This document shows, in pieces, positions 21,680-32,990 of a DNA stretch of 64,000 bases. The notes beneath the pieces are model-generated. The model saw only the letters and a program-made list of their open reading frames with translations, made no database searches and had not been told where the DNA came from. The stretch's first letter is position 1. Each line of letters opens with the position of its first letter. This DNA is from Helicoverpa zea. Lineage: Eukaryota; Arthropoda; Insecta; Lepidoptera; Noctuidae. The stretch spans positions 5,456,001 to 5,520,000 of the forward strand of contig NC_061474.1 in the NCBI RefSeq assembly GCF_022581195.2, read 5' to 3'. Position numbers and translations under genes: made by a program.

Positions 21680-21825
21680 CGTCCCATCGGGATATGAGAG
21701 TGAAGGAATAGTGAGTGCACTTGTGTCTGCGCAAGTGCTCGTGCACTATAAAATGTCCTGCGCAGCTGGCTGATCTCCTTACATGAGAATAGCGCCGTGG
21801 CCGAAATGGTCATGGACATTATTAT
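21680..21825 (+). mobile_element. SINE-B, partial
   Basis: GTCCCATCGGGATATGAGAG, then GTGTCTGCGCAAGTGCTCGT, CACTATAAAATGTCCTGCGC, CAGCTGGCTGATCTCCTTAC and CCGTGGCCGAAAT. The tRNA-like head is absent. Confidence 0.7.
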
Positions 21826-22266
21826 CATTTAGCTTTTATATGGTTGAAGTTAATATATAAATATAGAAGAATAGTTTTTACTCCAGTGTGGGTTACAATT
21901 TGTGATGTATTAGAACATTATCAACTGAAACCATTAGCAATTAAAAATTAGAAGAAGTAGGCTTATAAAAATAGAAATAAATGAAAACCTTTTTAAACCT
22001 CGCTACGAAAATTAAAAGAAGAAGATCCTTTTTCCCTATTAGGTCCATTCAAATTCATTTATGTAAGTAAAAGTTAAACCTAAAAATAATACACCCAAAG
22101 ACAATGCTAACATTACTCTCTTTAAACCCACCCACAGTTTTGTAAAAAGCAAAAAAGCCCGGAGCTTTTTCCCTCGTAGCAACAAAATCCCCAATTGTTG
22201 TTATTCTCTCGTTCATTCGCTTTATCCTAAGTGATAATAAACATTTGTCTTAAATTGATTAAGAGG
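21826..22266. other. No supported feature
   Basis: AT-rich flank with no gene. Confidence 0.4.
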
Positions 22267-22267
22267 C

Positions 22268-22636
22268 CCCGCATACTGTGGACTAAACTGTAGGCCCGAT
22301 GGTTTGTTGACAGTTTATAATTTAGAGGAGATGTCATAATGGAAAATCTTCTAAATGCGTATGTTCGGGGGACGAGGAATTTGGAACACGCCCATTTTTT
22401 TTTTCAAACAAAATCATCAATCTTTCAATACCAATTTTTGAGACGAATGTATCACAAGGAACCCGAACGTATCGTTAGTTTATTTATAAGTAACTGATCG
22501 TTTTATTCACGCTTACCGTATGTTATTTGACCTTCAAGAAGGCACCTACTTATTGCCTTTTGACATCTACGCTCATCTTTCTTTTCTCAGAAGTCCGATC
22601 AAACTATCGGTCGACTAAAAGTTTGCAGTGTGCTCT
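22268..22636. mobile_element. MITE-D copy 1
   Basis: The left end CCCCGCATACTGTGGACTAA, then ACTGTAGGCCCGATGGTTTG. The right end ATCGGTCGACTAAAAGTTTG, then CAGTGTGCTC. Allowing mismatches the ends are inverted repeats. Further copies are at 29.1, 36.3, 44.5 and 62.9 kb. No transposase is present. Confidence 0.65.
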
Positions 22637-24026
22637 CGCTCTAAAGGGATTGTCATAATTCTACAGCAATTCTTGGCCGCTTACCAAATGCACTTTCCTC
22701 TTTGACTCCAACTTAAATCTGTCAAGTCTAGATAATTTTAACGAGTTTTCCAAAGTACTTTGCTTTTCTCCAATAGTTTTTAAAGGGCAAAATCACAAGT
22801 TGAAAGAAGTTTGCTTTCAATTATATTGTTCAGCTGGCTTTTTGAGTGGGTTAGGTTAAATTGTTTGGCAAAATTGAGCTATTTTGAGAATATGTAATGA
22901 TAAAGGTTATGAACGAAACCCAGATTTAATAAATGGTAAAGTTTGTAAGTATATAATTGACCATATTGAAAAAAAAAATTGCATGATTAAAAGCGTTGTG
23001 TCTCCTACATAAAATACCTAGTACAGGTATATTTTTTTGTATTTGTATCGGAAATCTAAGGCCTTTATGATTGTGTCTGTCTTTGTGCATACTTATGTAT
23101 TAACGTCTATTATAAAAATGTGTAAACAACAAAAGCCATACATTCCATTCAACTATTATGTGCAAGTTATTTTGCAAGTTTTCAGTGTTCAAAGAAGGAA
23201 AAAGTGTGAAAAATGTTTGCGTTTCACATTTTGCTTTGAACTACATTTTCATGTTGGAAATATATTACTATAGAAACAGAAGCCTTTGTGTGAACGAAGA
23301 AACGAGTGCTTTTGAAAATTCAAGCTAAAGTTGCCCTAAACTCGTATTTGTTCACAAACTAGTGAATAGGTATTTGTGGAGTAGCGTGACTAAACTGAAA
23401 AGTCACAAAAAATAATTATTTTGACAAAGTTTTTTTTTATGTATTTGTATATTAGAAAGAATAACTGAAAACGGAATCTTTTAAGTCGGAAATCTTTAAA
23501 TGAAAATGTGCAATGTGTAGTATGATATCGTAATGTTTAAAAGGCTGTTTAAAAATATGGTGGTCACTGTCTGTCCGGTCAAAATTAGAAGTATAAAGAC
23601 TTCTCGTGTTTTTAATTCACCACAAAGTCTTCTAATCTACCACTAGCCAAAAATACATTACTTAACGCAAATTTTCTAGAACATTCCGACCAGAAAAAAC
23701 TTTAATCACTCTCTAATTGATAGCGTGGGTCGTAAACGTTAAACCTAAAGTCAAAGCTGAAAAGTTCATTGTCAATGCGAAAAACTGGCTGGAATTCGCG
23801 CCAACGCAAAAGGAATGCGGTGCAAAGAATGTAGTTCCATCCATAGAGATTGCAGTACTGAAATAATCAAACCTTTTTTTTAAAATTGAATTTGGAACAT
23901 TGGATAGCAACATTAGCAACACTAGGTTTTTGGGCGACTGTCTTTTGTCAAACTTACTTAAAATGAATGTTGTCATAACGACGATTAAGTTTAGGAAGTG
24001 AAAATATTTGCTTATTAGGCTAAGAT
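22637..24026. other. No supported gene
   Basis: Frames at 23037-23273 (plus) and 23713-23976 (minus) are isolated and show no domain, splice support or start context I would trust. Confidence 0.4.
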
Positions 24027-24168
24027 CATCATACTCCGAGCCTTTTTCCCAACTATGTTGGGGTCGGTTTCCAGTCTAACCGGATTCAGCTGAGTACTAG
24101 TGCTTTACGAGAAGCGACTGCCTATCTGACCTCCTCAACCCAGTTATCAGGGCACCCCGATACCCCTT

Positions 24169-24941
24169 TTTTTTCCGACGTTAAAAATCATCAAATGACC
24201 CCTCCCACTGTGGGTTAGCAGCGGTGAGGGAGTGTCAGACTCTTACTGACTAAAAACCGTCGTGTTCCGTCATAGGCCTTTTATGTACCAGGGCCGCGGT
24301 ATCTCTTTCGAACAACCCGCAGCCCCGGCAGGCCTTGGCCCTGCTGGGCCCCGCTGGGGTTGCTGACATCTCTTTGAGGAGCGCGTGGAACAACGCGCGC
24401 CGTCGACACGGGTCTGTCGTCTAAGCAGACAGAGGGACGATGAGCCACCCAAACTCACCGCCCACAGACCCACGCCTACGGTGGCCGGGAGTCATCACGC
24501 GACACCCGGCGCCCATGGTGTCTACCTGGTCCAGCGCGGCGGCTGGGATGAGAGGTGCGAACTCTCTGGCATTCCGCCTCCTCCTTCTCGAGCATGACCG
24601 CTTCGCAGAAGGAGGCGACGGCATCCCATTCCCTCTCGCCCCGGACCATGGCTTGAACCAGGTCCGGACGCGAGAGGTCGCCGCCGCCCAAAGCCTCGAC
24701 GAGGACCCGGCGGTGCCCTTCCCATGCGGGGCACACCTGGACTGTGTGGTCCACCGTGTCCTCGGGGCTGTCCGCACAATGGTGACACCCGGGCGCCTCC
24801 TCACGACCGATTCGGTGCAGGTACCTCCCGAAACAACTGTGTCCGGTGAGGACCTGCGTCATGCGGTGCGTGAGGGCGCCCTGACTCCTCCCGAGCCACT
24901 CCTCAAAGAGGGGACTTACCGCCACGATGGTGGCGTGCTCT
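24169..24941 (-). mobile_element. R1-clade LINE, 5'-truncated, inside SINE-A
   Basis: A perfect 15-bp duplication ACCCCGATACCCCTT lies at 24154-24168 and 24942-24956. The tail is short (T run of about 8 on the plus strand, partly shared with the duplication). It is truncated further 3' than the copies at 5.6 and 15.9 kb. Confidence 0.9.
24476..24940 (-). CDS. R1-clade ORF2 C-terminus (partial, frame open)
   Basis: About 150 residues, starting at the FEEWLGR region. It contains the CCHC knuckle (CHHC-x9-H-x4-C) and the same basic end RRVSRDDSRPP. It differs from the other copies at a few residues (TGHSCF for TGHGCF; RPDLVQ for RPALVQ; ECQRVR for ERQRVR). No stop lies in the remaining frame, but it lacks all catalytic parts. 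Confidence 0.8.
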   Translation of the reverse strand, partial: EHATIVAVSPLFEEWLGRSQGALTHRMTQVLTGHSCFGRYLHRIGREEAPGCHHCADSPEDTVDHTVQVCPAWEGHRRVLVEALGGGDLSRPDLVQAMVRGEREWDAVASFCEAVMLEKEEAECQRVRTSHPSRRAGPGRHHGRRVSRDDSRPP

Positions 24942-25023
24942 ACCCCGATACCCCTTGGTTAGACTGGTGTCAGACTTACTGGCATCTGACTACCCGTAAC
25001 GACTGCCAAGGATGTTCAATGAC

Positions 25024-25541
25024 TTATTAGATTAATTACCGCAAGTATAGAAGATCTTATTAATAGTAGTTATCTTTGATGTGTACTGGAATCGTTTTAT
25101 GTGATTGAGAACCATTGAAAGAGAATTTGACTGAGAAATAAACGCGCTGATTCTCGTGTCCAATTCTATTTTCAAAACTCTAATCACAAATAACAAAAAT
25201 AAAAAACCCTAACCTATATCACAAAAATTTCAATATCAACAAAAGCGATCCATTAAGAGCAGAAAAAAATGGGTAACAAAAAAACACAATATTCCGATTA
25301 TTGACAAAATTCACGTGAAATGGACACTTTGGAAACGTTTGAACGTAATTGCCGAGGATTGTTCACGCTTGCTAATTTTGGGGTGAGCAGTGAGCTATGC
25401 AAAGATTGCTTATTCCGACCATGTGCTCATTTGAAACCATTCATCCTGTTTACGTTATGTTTACCTATGTATGTTTGGGGAAATTGATACCTATGTGCTT
25501 GTGTAAATTGATTCCTTTTCGGTAAATGGTTGTTCGGTAAA
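25024..25541. other. No supported feature
   Basis: AT-rich flank with no gene. Confidence 0.4.
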
Positions 25542-25543
25542 GA

Positions 25544-25850
25544 GTCGTGGTGGCCTAAAGAGTCGTGGTGGCTTAGAGAGTCGTGGTGGCCTAATGGGTA
25601 CAGAACCAACCTCGAGTATGAGGGTCTGGGTTCGATTCCAGGTCAGGCAAGTACCAATGCAACTTTTCTATGTTTGTTCATACTTTCTAAGTATATCTTG
25701 GCCACCAATGACTAGTAAAAACATCTTTAGGAAACCTGGACTATATAGTCTGAAAACACCAACCCGCATTGAGCAAGCGTGGTGATTAATGCTCAATCCA
25801 TCTCCGTGTGAGAGAAGGCCTGTGCCCAGCAGTGGGACGATAAAAAGGCA
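25544..25850 (+). mobile_element. SINE-C, full-length-like, with a triplicated head start
   Basis: The head begins with three 18-bp tandem units (25544-25561, 25562-25579, 25580-25597), each starting GTCGTGGTGGC. The B-box is GGTTCGATTCC near 25629. The body matches SINE-A to about TATCTTGGCCACCAATGACT, then switches to the SINE-C tail (AGGAAACCTGGACTATATAG ... AGCAGTGGGACGATAAAAAG). Confidence 0.8.
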
Positions 25851-25884
25851 GTAACTGTAAACGGTTGTTGGTTAAATCTCTGAG

Positions 25885-26022
25885 GAGCGGGATTGTTCGA
25901 AAGAGTCACCGCGGCCCTGGTACATAAAGAGCTTAAGAAGAAACGTGGTGGGTTTTGTCAGTAAGAGTCTGATACTCCCTCGCGCTGCACCCATGCGAAG
26001 GGTCATTTGATGATTTCCCACC
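25885..26022 (+). mobile_element. R1-like LINE tail, diverged
   Basis: AGCGGGATTGTTCGAAAGAG, CGCGGCCCTGGTACATAAAG, GTCAGTAAGAGTCTGATACT and GGGTCATTTGATGATTTCCC match the UTR in order. A deletion removes most of the CGCTGCTAACCCACAGCG block. Confidence 0.75.
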
Positions 26023-26189
26023 AAAAAATAAAGTTTTATTAGGAATACAACTAATTATACGTTTGTCCATCTCTATTTGTAATCAGTTGTTGAAAATAAA
26101 AAAGCTACCACAATTTGAGCTCTATTATGCCTGTATTTCCATGGTAGCTATTTGATCAATATTCGAAATGATTTGAATATTTTTAGACT

Positions 26190-26668
26190 GTAAAGCTTGT
26201 GGCACATTATAGCAGCACCGCAACAGCACAGCTGCAGCACGGCGTCGCCTTGAATTAAGACTACGGCTAGCTGCCAGCGCGCCAACCACGCGCTGTCCGC
26301 TCGCCGCCGGCGCGCCGGCCGCGCGCCGGCCGCGAGGTGTAAGCTTGCTGTCACCGCAAACTCAATATTATTTTAAGACGATTATGATTGATGTTATGAT
26401 TGAACACGACGTAATGACGTTGTTTCGCTGCCAGCTCGGAGTCGGCGCGCTGTACGCATGAGGCCCGCTCGCTTGCAGCACGCGGGCGGCGAGTCGAGTT
26501 GTGTGGAAGCGGCAAGCACGCTGACTGCTCGCCGTTGGCTTTTTCATATTGACATTACGAAATATATTATAATATACACGATTTAATGCTCTAAATTGAA
26601 TGACAACTTAAATGCTGGTGTGGAGCCGTGCTGTTGCGGTGCCGCTATAATGTGCCATAACCTTTACT
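26190..26668. mobile_element. GC-rich MITE-like element with about 45-bp inverted ends
   Basis: The left end contains GGCACATTATAGCAGCACCG, then CAACAGCACAGCT (from about 26200). The right end contains GTGCTGTTGCGGTGCCGCTA, then TAATGTGCC (to about 26660), its reverse complement with about three mismatches. The interior is very GC-rich (CGCCGGCGCGCCGGCCGCGC near 26305). No transposase and no clear target duplication were found. Confidence 0.7.
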
Positions 26669-26922
26669 TTTGTAAAGTCATAGAAACATTATTTACGAGT
26701 ATAATGTGTATTTCAATAACATCAATAACAGCGACCGGCCTGTAATTTTGAGCTCCAGTAATTTTGTTTGGGGAGTGCTAACGATGCTTTCCTGGTTAAT
26801 TTATTAATTGATACAAATTAGGCCATTAACGACCATATTGTTTGCCTAGGAAAGGTAGCAGAAATGATTTATTTGTATTGTATTTTGGAACGATAATAAT
26901 AATGTCATTCTCCACTTATGTA

Positions 26923-28329
26923 TATGTAATGGACCATGTGATTAATTCGGGCATTATTTATAATGCCCGAGCATTATGAATAATGTCTAGCTTTATCGGG
27001 CCAAGTGATTAATAACTATCTTAACTTCATTATTTATCACATTGCACGGGCATTATTATATTGCTACATGATAGTTGGGCAATTTGATAATGAAGCTATA
27101 TTTTATGCGGTGCGAGGGTGGCAGATGTTCTAATAAATAAATCATGTTACTTGCTACATATTTTATGATTATTGTTTTAAATTATATGTTCTATTTTAAT
27201 GGGAAATTATAAGTCTAGCCACAAAATTATTTATTGGACAATTGTCATCTAATTTACTCACTCGGCCTCGCTTTTCTTGATCTCATTTTTCTTGGCTCGT
27301 TTTTTTTAATGGTAGAATTTAATTTGGATTCAAAACATTGTATTAAAAACTGAACTTAGTGACGAAAACGAATCGCTGCAAAACCGACTCCACGTAGTCT
27401 TGTCTGCCCTACCCCTAGAGTGCAATTCAAAACCGGGTAGGCGCGGAGGGGCGAGGCGGCCTGCGAGCTGAGGCTGGCCGGCACAGCCGGCCAGCAAGCC
27501 GAAGCTGCGGTGGTGAGCGTGAAAACCATCTGCGACGTTAAGCTCGCATGGGACCGCCAGAGCCCCGCAGCGCCGGAGCCGTGACAGAAGCCATGCTTGC
27601 TGCATGTTGCATGCTTACTTCCATGCTCTGTCAATTGATATGGGATGTGTTATATTTTAAACGTACTGAGTAAAAAAATTAGAAGCTAAATAAATATATT
27701 TTATGATGTCATTTAATAGTATTTCAGAAGTTTACTTTAGCATGCTACAAATTTAATTGTGGCTGACTTAGTAATTTAGAAGGCAACATTTTGGAGGCGA
27801 GTAATGATATTAAAAAGAAGCCTGTTTAAATAGCACCCTATTTTAATTATATTTTCTATGTGACTTTTATTTAGAGAAGCTAAATAAAAGTTAATTATGC
27901 CAAATAATGGGTCCGATCGCTTAAAATTTAGTTTATTTTGTTTTATATGTTAGATATGTTGTAATTTTTTTGTTTTTAATTATATTTTATGTTATGTTTT
28001 AATATGACTTTCCTTAACTTTTAAATGCAAAATCTAGTGAATTTTTAAGGCAGAAGTCCTTCATAATTAATCCAAATCATGAGGCTGATTATTTAAGTGG
28101 TTTAATATTTAGTTTATTTTAAGTTAAATGTCAATAACAATAAAAAAAATGAAATTAAATATGTTTGTATTACTTTGCCCAAACGGTCACGGGCAATATG
28201 TATAGTGTCCGGTCAATTTGATTATTTGAATAATTATTATCAAATTGCACTCTCATATTGAGCATTATTCATAATGACCGGGCATTATGTATACTGCCCA
28301 ATTTATCACTTGGTCCATAACATATATAA
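26923..28329 (-). mobile_element. Element F copy 1 (long form of a DNA transposon)
   Basis: The ends are inverted: TATGTAATGGACCATGTGAT at the left and TATCACTTGGTCCATAACAT at the right. ACTTATGTA occurs at 26914-26922 and 28330-28338 and may be a 9-bp target duplication. Inside each end lie short palindromes built on GGGCATTAT (for example CGGGCATTAT-TT-ATAATGCCCG at about 26949-26970). A GC-rich module sits at about 27358-27640. Copy 2 at 33.0 kb lies in the opposite orientation. No transposase frame was recognised. The superfamily is unknown. The minus strand is given because copy 2 is taken as plus. Confidence 0.75.
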
Positions 28330-28338
28330 ACTTATGTA

Positions 28339-28648
28339 ATTGTGTGTATTTCTTGAGCCGTAAAAATTTACCTGAAACTGTTTACTAAAATTCTATCCAA
28401 TATCTTACCCTTTATAAGACGAAGGACATTAATCCAATATATCTTTTAACAAACAAATACCTCTACCATCCAATACTTAATACTCGTAGGTATTACCACA
28501 GAATAATGATGTATAATCATCGGCAAGGATATTGAGCCCTGACCTTGACCTGCGCAGAAGTGATTTATTGGTTTATTGCCTTAAATGTACAGTGCGCAAA
28601 GCGATCCCCAGTCTTCCGCCGAGAGCTCATTATCCGTGCCGATAACTA
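28339..28648. other. No supported feature
   Basis: Spacer between element F and MITE-G. Confidence 0.4.
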
Positions 28649-28824
28649 TACAGTTGTGAAGGTACCTACTAACGTTCGTAAGAATGTCACTCACACACGC
28701 ATGTGCGAGCATCGACGAGCTTATACCGGCGCTATCGGTGCTGTCAGTACTGAGTGTCGTGCATGGATCACATGCGTGTGTGAGTGACATTGTTACGAAC
28801 GTCAGTACGTAGCTACACAACTGT
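28649..28824. mobile_element. MITE-G, foldback of about 176 bp
   Basis: About 55 bases at each end are inverted copies: ACAGTTGTGAAGGTACCTAC then AACGTTCGTAAGAATGTCAC at the left; CACATGCGTGTGTGAGTGAC then ATTGTTACGAACGTCAGTAC at the right. About 65 bases lie between the arms. No target duplication could be fixed. Overlapping frames on both strands are by-products of the palindrome. Confidence 0.7.
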
Positions 28825-29134
28825 TTACAAGAGAATATATTTGAACTGTGGCATTACCTTAAGGCATCCCTTTCAGAGATATACAGTTAATTCAAATCTG
28901 ATAGCCGTTCCCTTTTTCGCATCAGTGGGCACAATAAATTTGGTCAAAAGTATTGAATTAGGTACCGATAGCCATCGGGTCAAATTGCTTTTGCGAAGTA
29001 ATTCGTTTTGTTAGAAAAATATTGGTGTGAATATTATATTTTTTTTGCAATCGTATTTATATAAGCCCCTACAATTATGTAGTTATATATGTTTAAGGGT
29101 TACTGTGTTTTTGGAGTACCCAGAATACCCGAGT
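28825..29134. other. No supported feature
   Basis: Spacer with no gene. Confidence 0.4.
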
Positions 29135-29312
29135 CTCCCCACATATTGTAGACTAAATTGTCGGTCGATAGCTGGACCTATGGTTAGTTGACAGTGGATA
29201 CTGTAATCGTTGCTCTATTCGTTCGTAAGCACACTACAATTCATCTGCTTACTGATTTATGAGCCCGATAAAACTATTGGCCGACTGAAAGTTAGCAATG
29301 TGATGCGGGCTT
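29135..29312. mobile_element. MITE-D copy 2
   Basis: CCCCACATATTGTAGACTAA, then TTGTCGGTCGATAGC at the left; TATTGGCCGACTGAAAGTTA, then GCAATGTGATGCGGG at the right. The internal phrase CTGATTTATGAGCCCGATAA is shared with the copy at 44.5 kb. Confidence 0.7.
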
Positions 29313-32300
29313 ACAGGTTTCATTTGCAATTACATCTTCTCAAAGGGCCGTGAATATACGATAATGTACGAGTATTTTGTTTCAGAAAGTCATCATTAAG
29401 ATTAGTTATCGAAAAAAAAATGAAATATTCAATGTAATACCCATAGCATACGTTCATTCACACGGGCCTCCTAATCTTCAATCTTTCCTCTCTTGAAAAG
29501 TTTTATCATTTAAGTTGTTTTGAATATTCATAAAGAAACCTTTTTCTTTCCTAAAAATCAAGACAAACCAAAAACTTTCAATATGAAGGAAACTTCGATT
29601 TTTAATATCGAAACTTTTAAATGTGTTCAAATGGATACGGAAAGGAGAATAAGAGAAAATTTAAGGCAAAAATTCCTAATAAAAAGAAAGTTAGTACAAT
29701 TTAAAAGTAAATAAAAGAAGTACCGAGGGAAATCAGAAGTCTCAATAAGAAAGTGTGTTTATTCGTATTGAAGTCTGCGAAGTAAGAGATTGATACTTTG
29801 TAGGTACTTGAAGAGTATTTTATCGGTTTTTTTGAATGCTGTTTCAAAAGATTTTCGACCACCAAAGGTACTCACTGGGGGTACTATTTCCCCGGATGAA
29901 ATAAGATTAAAAAAAAAATCCGAGAAAACATTTTGTAATTTATGAATACAAAACACTGAAATATTTTTCATAAATATTGAATTGTTATTTTAGAAAGCTC
30001 ACAATGAATAATGACATCGATGTGATATAATAATTACATTTTATACAAAGTGAAAGAACTCGTGGTAAGTCAGGGCCGATAAATTGATGGGTCTCGGCTG
30101 TCATTTGAACATCTTTGGCAGTCGTTATGGGCAGTCAGAAGCCAGAAAGTCAGACAAGCAGTCATACCAAGAGATATCGGATTATCCCGGGTTACTGCGA
30201 GAGAGTTGAAGGGAAAAACGAGCATAAAATACAACTCGTTAGTACCTTATAGTCTCGTATCCTCAATGCTAAAATTTTAATACAATACAATATCCGAATA
30301 ACCAAACCTAAACAATGGCTAAACTCGTATTTAATGTAACTTCGTTATTAAAAAATACGATTCAAAGCATATATCACTGACGTTTGCTAAAACAGATTCT
30401 AACTTGTTATCCGGCTGCCCACAATGTCAGTTATGGACAAGCTACCTCTTTTGTTTATACGCTCGATTTAACCTGAAATGAAAACCCGATTTAATTGTAA
30501 CGTGTTATGAAAACCTTTTTATTGCGTGTTTACATACAACTCGTGTGGAAATATCGTAATTTGCATACTTTCGTTTTTTATTAAGGTACACCCTCGATGT
30601 ACCTTAATAAAAACAATAGCACCAACAATTTTTAAATGAATAGCAGAAATACGGAGATTGATATGTGCTTGTCATTTTTCATGTGCGTTAAGTTATAATT
30701 TGTCACATTTAAGACTAAATGAAGTAATTACGGACACTTAGTTTAGGTTGTATAGCGCTTTTCTCAAGCGGATTTTGTCGCACGAATACACTCGGGTTTT
30801 CTACGCACGGCAAAACAAATGTCAACTGGGTACAGTTTTCATTGTTTGTTCCTAATTGTCAATTGTTTATTATCGCTCGTGTATGCATAAGTCGCAAGCG
30901 TTGCCGCGCGGAAAAATCGAGTGGAAAATGCGCTGTTATAAAAGCACTGAAATCTGTAAAATAAAGCTTCCATCGATACAATATTTAATTAAATTCAATT
31001 AATTATCTAAATTAAAAAGGTAATTGAATCAGGAAGATTGAACATCGCTCATAATGAGGTGACAAAGTGCGAACACGCTTTTAATGGCTACCCTCATTTC
31101 CATAATGTTTTACATTTTATCGGCAGCGATCAATATTGCGAACAGTGGTCGAATTCATTGAAATTCATTTAACCATTAGAGGGTTTTATTGAGGCATTTT
31201 ATTTCATGGTTTATTTTTGGGAAGATATTACGTACTTTGTTTTTTTCTGGGCTGTTATGGAGATAATTTTTCTCAAAAGTGGCAGTTGATACTTCAAACA
31301 TAACCAAACTATGGTATGTAACACCACTTATAAGCAATTAATGATAAATGGACAAAAAACCTAGTACCTAGTAGGTACCATAGTGTAATTCTATTGAAAA
31401 ATTCTGTAATCAATAAGTGAGTCTGTAAGATATAATTCTTAAAAAAAACAATAGAATAAGAATTGTAGCACTGATGAATTGTGACACTTTTTGATGATAC
31501 TTATACATCTTCAAACGAACGTGGTTAATAGTTTCGCTTTAATTAATTCGCCCTTTTTTCTTATCCTTAATTAAAATCTTAAAGAAAATACCAACAAACC
31601 CCATTCACTGTAATACATTTACACAAAATGAAAATAAATGCTTACATTTAAGGACAAAAGCTACTTATTTAATACATGTAATTTGGAATCAAATGTTTTT
31701 ACGAATCCTTTGCAAATAGTAGAGATTTGGTCCTTTATTGTCTGATAATAGGGAGACCTTTGATCCCGATTATTTGTTAAGGTAGACATTTTTGATACCT
31801 TTTTGTGTTTTGGGTATTCATATTTTTATTGAGAGGGGTCTTTGGGTTATAAAAATAGAAATTTAAAGAGAGAATTCTAAAAGAATAATGTAAACACCTA
31901 CAATCAATACAAAACGAATACTACTTAAAACTCAAAAAGTGAGGATGAAAAGAGTGCATTTTTTACAGTTATTTCCTATTTTCATTTTATGTGATGAATC
32001 CACTCAAAAATATACCTAACTTTAAAGCGATATATCCAAAAAAATAACCCACCACTTTGCACTCATTTAGTATTCACAAACATTTTTCATGCTGACGTCA
32101 TATCTCCCGTAGCAAACCCCTCTTCCATGTATTCACATATTTATAGAGCCAACGAGGCAGATATGCAGTTAGACAACCACTGATGTGCTAGAAGAAAAAT
32201 TCATGCATCAATATTAGAAAATATTATTAGAAATTAGAAAAGTAATTTTTAAATTACTCATTCGTAATTATTTCATTAGTTCAATTAAATCAAGTAAAAC

Positions 32301-32990
32301 TTTGTTTCCACATCTCCTAATGTGCATTGCATACTTTTGGAACCCAATGGCAAACTCATCTGAATCAGGATCCAGGTGCAAAACAAGGGTAAAACCCAAA
32401 CAAAGCATGGTCATGCAGCTTTCTTAAAACAACTGTTAACATAAAAACATATAAAAGATCATCGATTAGCCGTCGAAGTATTCCTCCGCACCACGGTCCT
32501 CCGGAAACGTGCCCAGAAGACCGGCTGCATACTAACTGTTACCACTGTTAACTATGACTTTTCACGTCCCAATTTCAAAGTTCTTTTAAGAAAAACGGAC
32601 GTTCTTATTATCTATGGAAATAAGCCCTAGTACATACTATACTAACATCGAACATCAAAGCTAGATTCAGCAATCGCTTGTCTACGTATAGCTTAATCGA
32701 CTAAACCGCATTGGTTTACCGCACCGCATTAGCGCGATTGGATAAATTAGTCCGAGTGTTAGGAATGCATTGCGTTATTGGCATCAAAATGGTTTGAGCT
32801 TGTTCGTGTGTTTAGTGCTGAAATGCTGGAACCTGGCTGTAATGCTTGTTTGGAAGATAGACGTATAAATTAAATGGTGTTAAAGTACGTAATGGTATTT
32901 CAAAAACGGGCAAATAGTACTACTTATTTGACGGAGATTAGATAATTGAGGAATATGTGATACTTTGTTGACCAATGCACTTTGCAATGT
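29313..32990. other. Long stretch without a supported gene
   Basis: It is AT-rich. The frame at 29520-29714 starts without a supporting context and shows no domain. One perfect hairpin (30575-30613) is listed separately. Confidence 0.45.
30575..30613. repeat. Perfect 15-bp hairpin, 9-nt loop
   Basis: TTTTTATTAAGGTAC at 30575-30589 pairs exactly with GTACCTTAATAAAAA at 30599-30613. Confidence 0.85.

Larger units (their letters stand above)
24027..25023 (-). mobile_element. SINE-A split by an R1-like insertion
   Basis: The SINE pieces are 24027-24168 and 24957-25023. The break lies in ACCCCGATACCCCTT, which is repeated on both sides as the target duplication of the R1-like copy. The SINE ends at TGTTCAATGAC and lacks its head. 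Confidence 0.85.

Noticed and set aside
23713..23976. 87-residue minus-strand frame
   Set aside because: No domain, no conserved motif and no gene context.
27356..27634. 92-residue frame in element F, with a 112-residue counterpart at 33228-33566
   Set aside because: Small insertions and deletions (net not a multiple of three) change the frame midway between the two copies, so it is not under coding constraint.
29520..29714. 64-residue lysine-rich frame
   Set aside because: AT-rich, no domain and no splice or UTR context.
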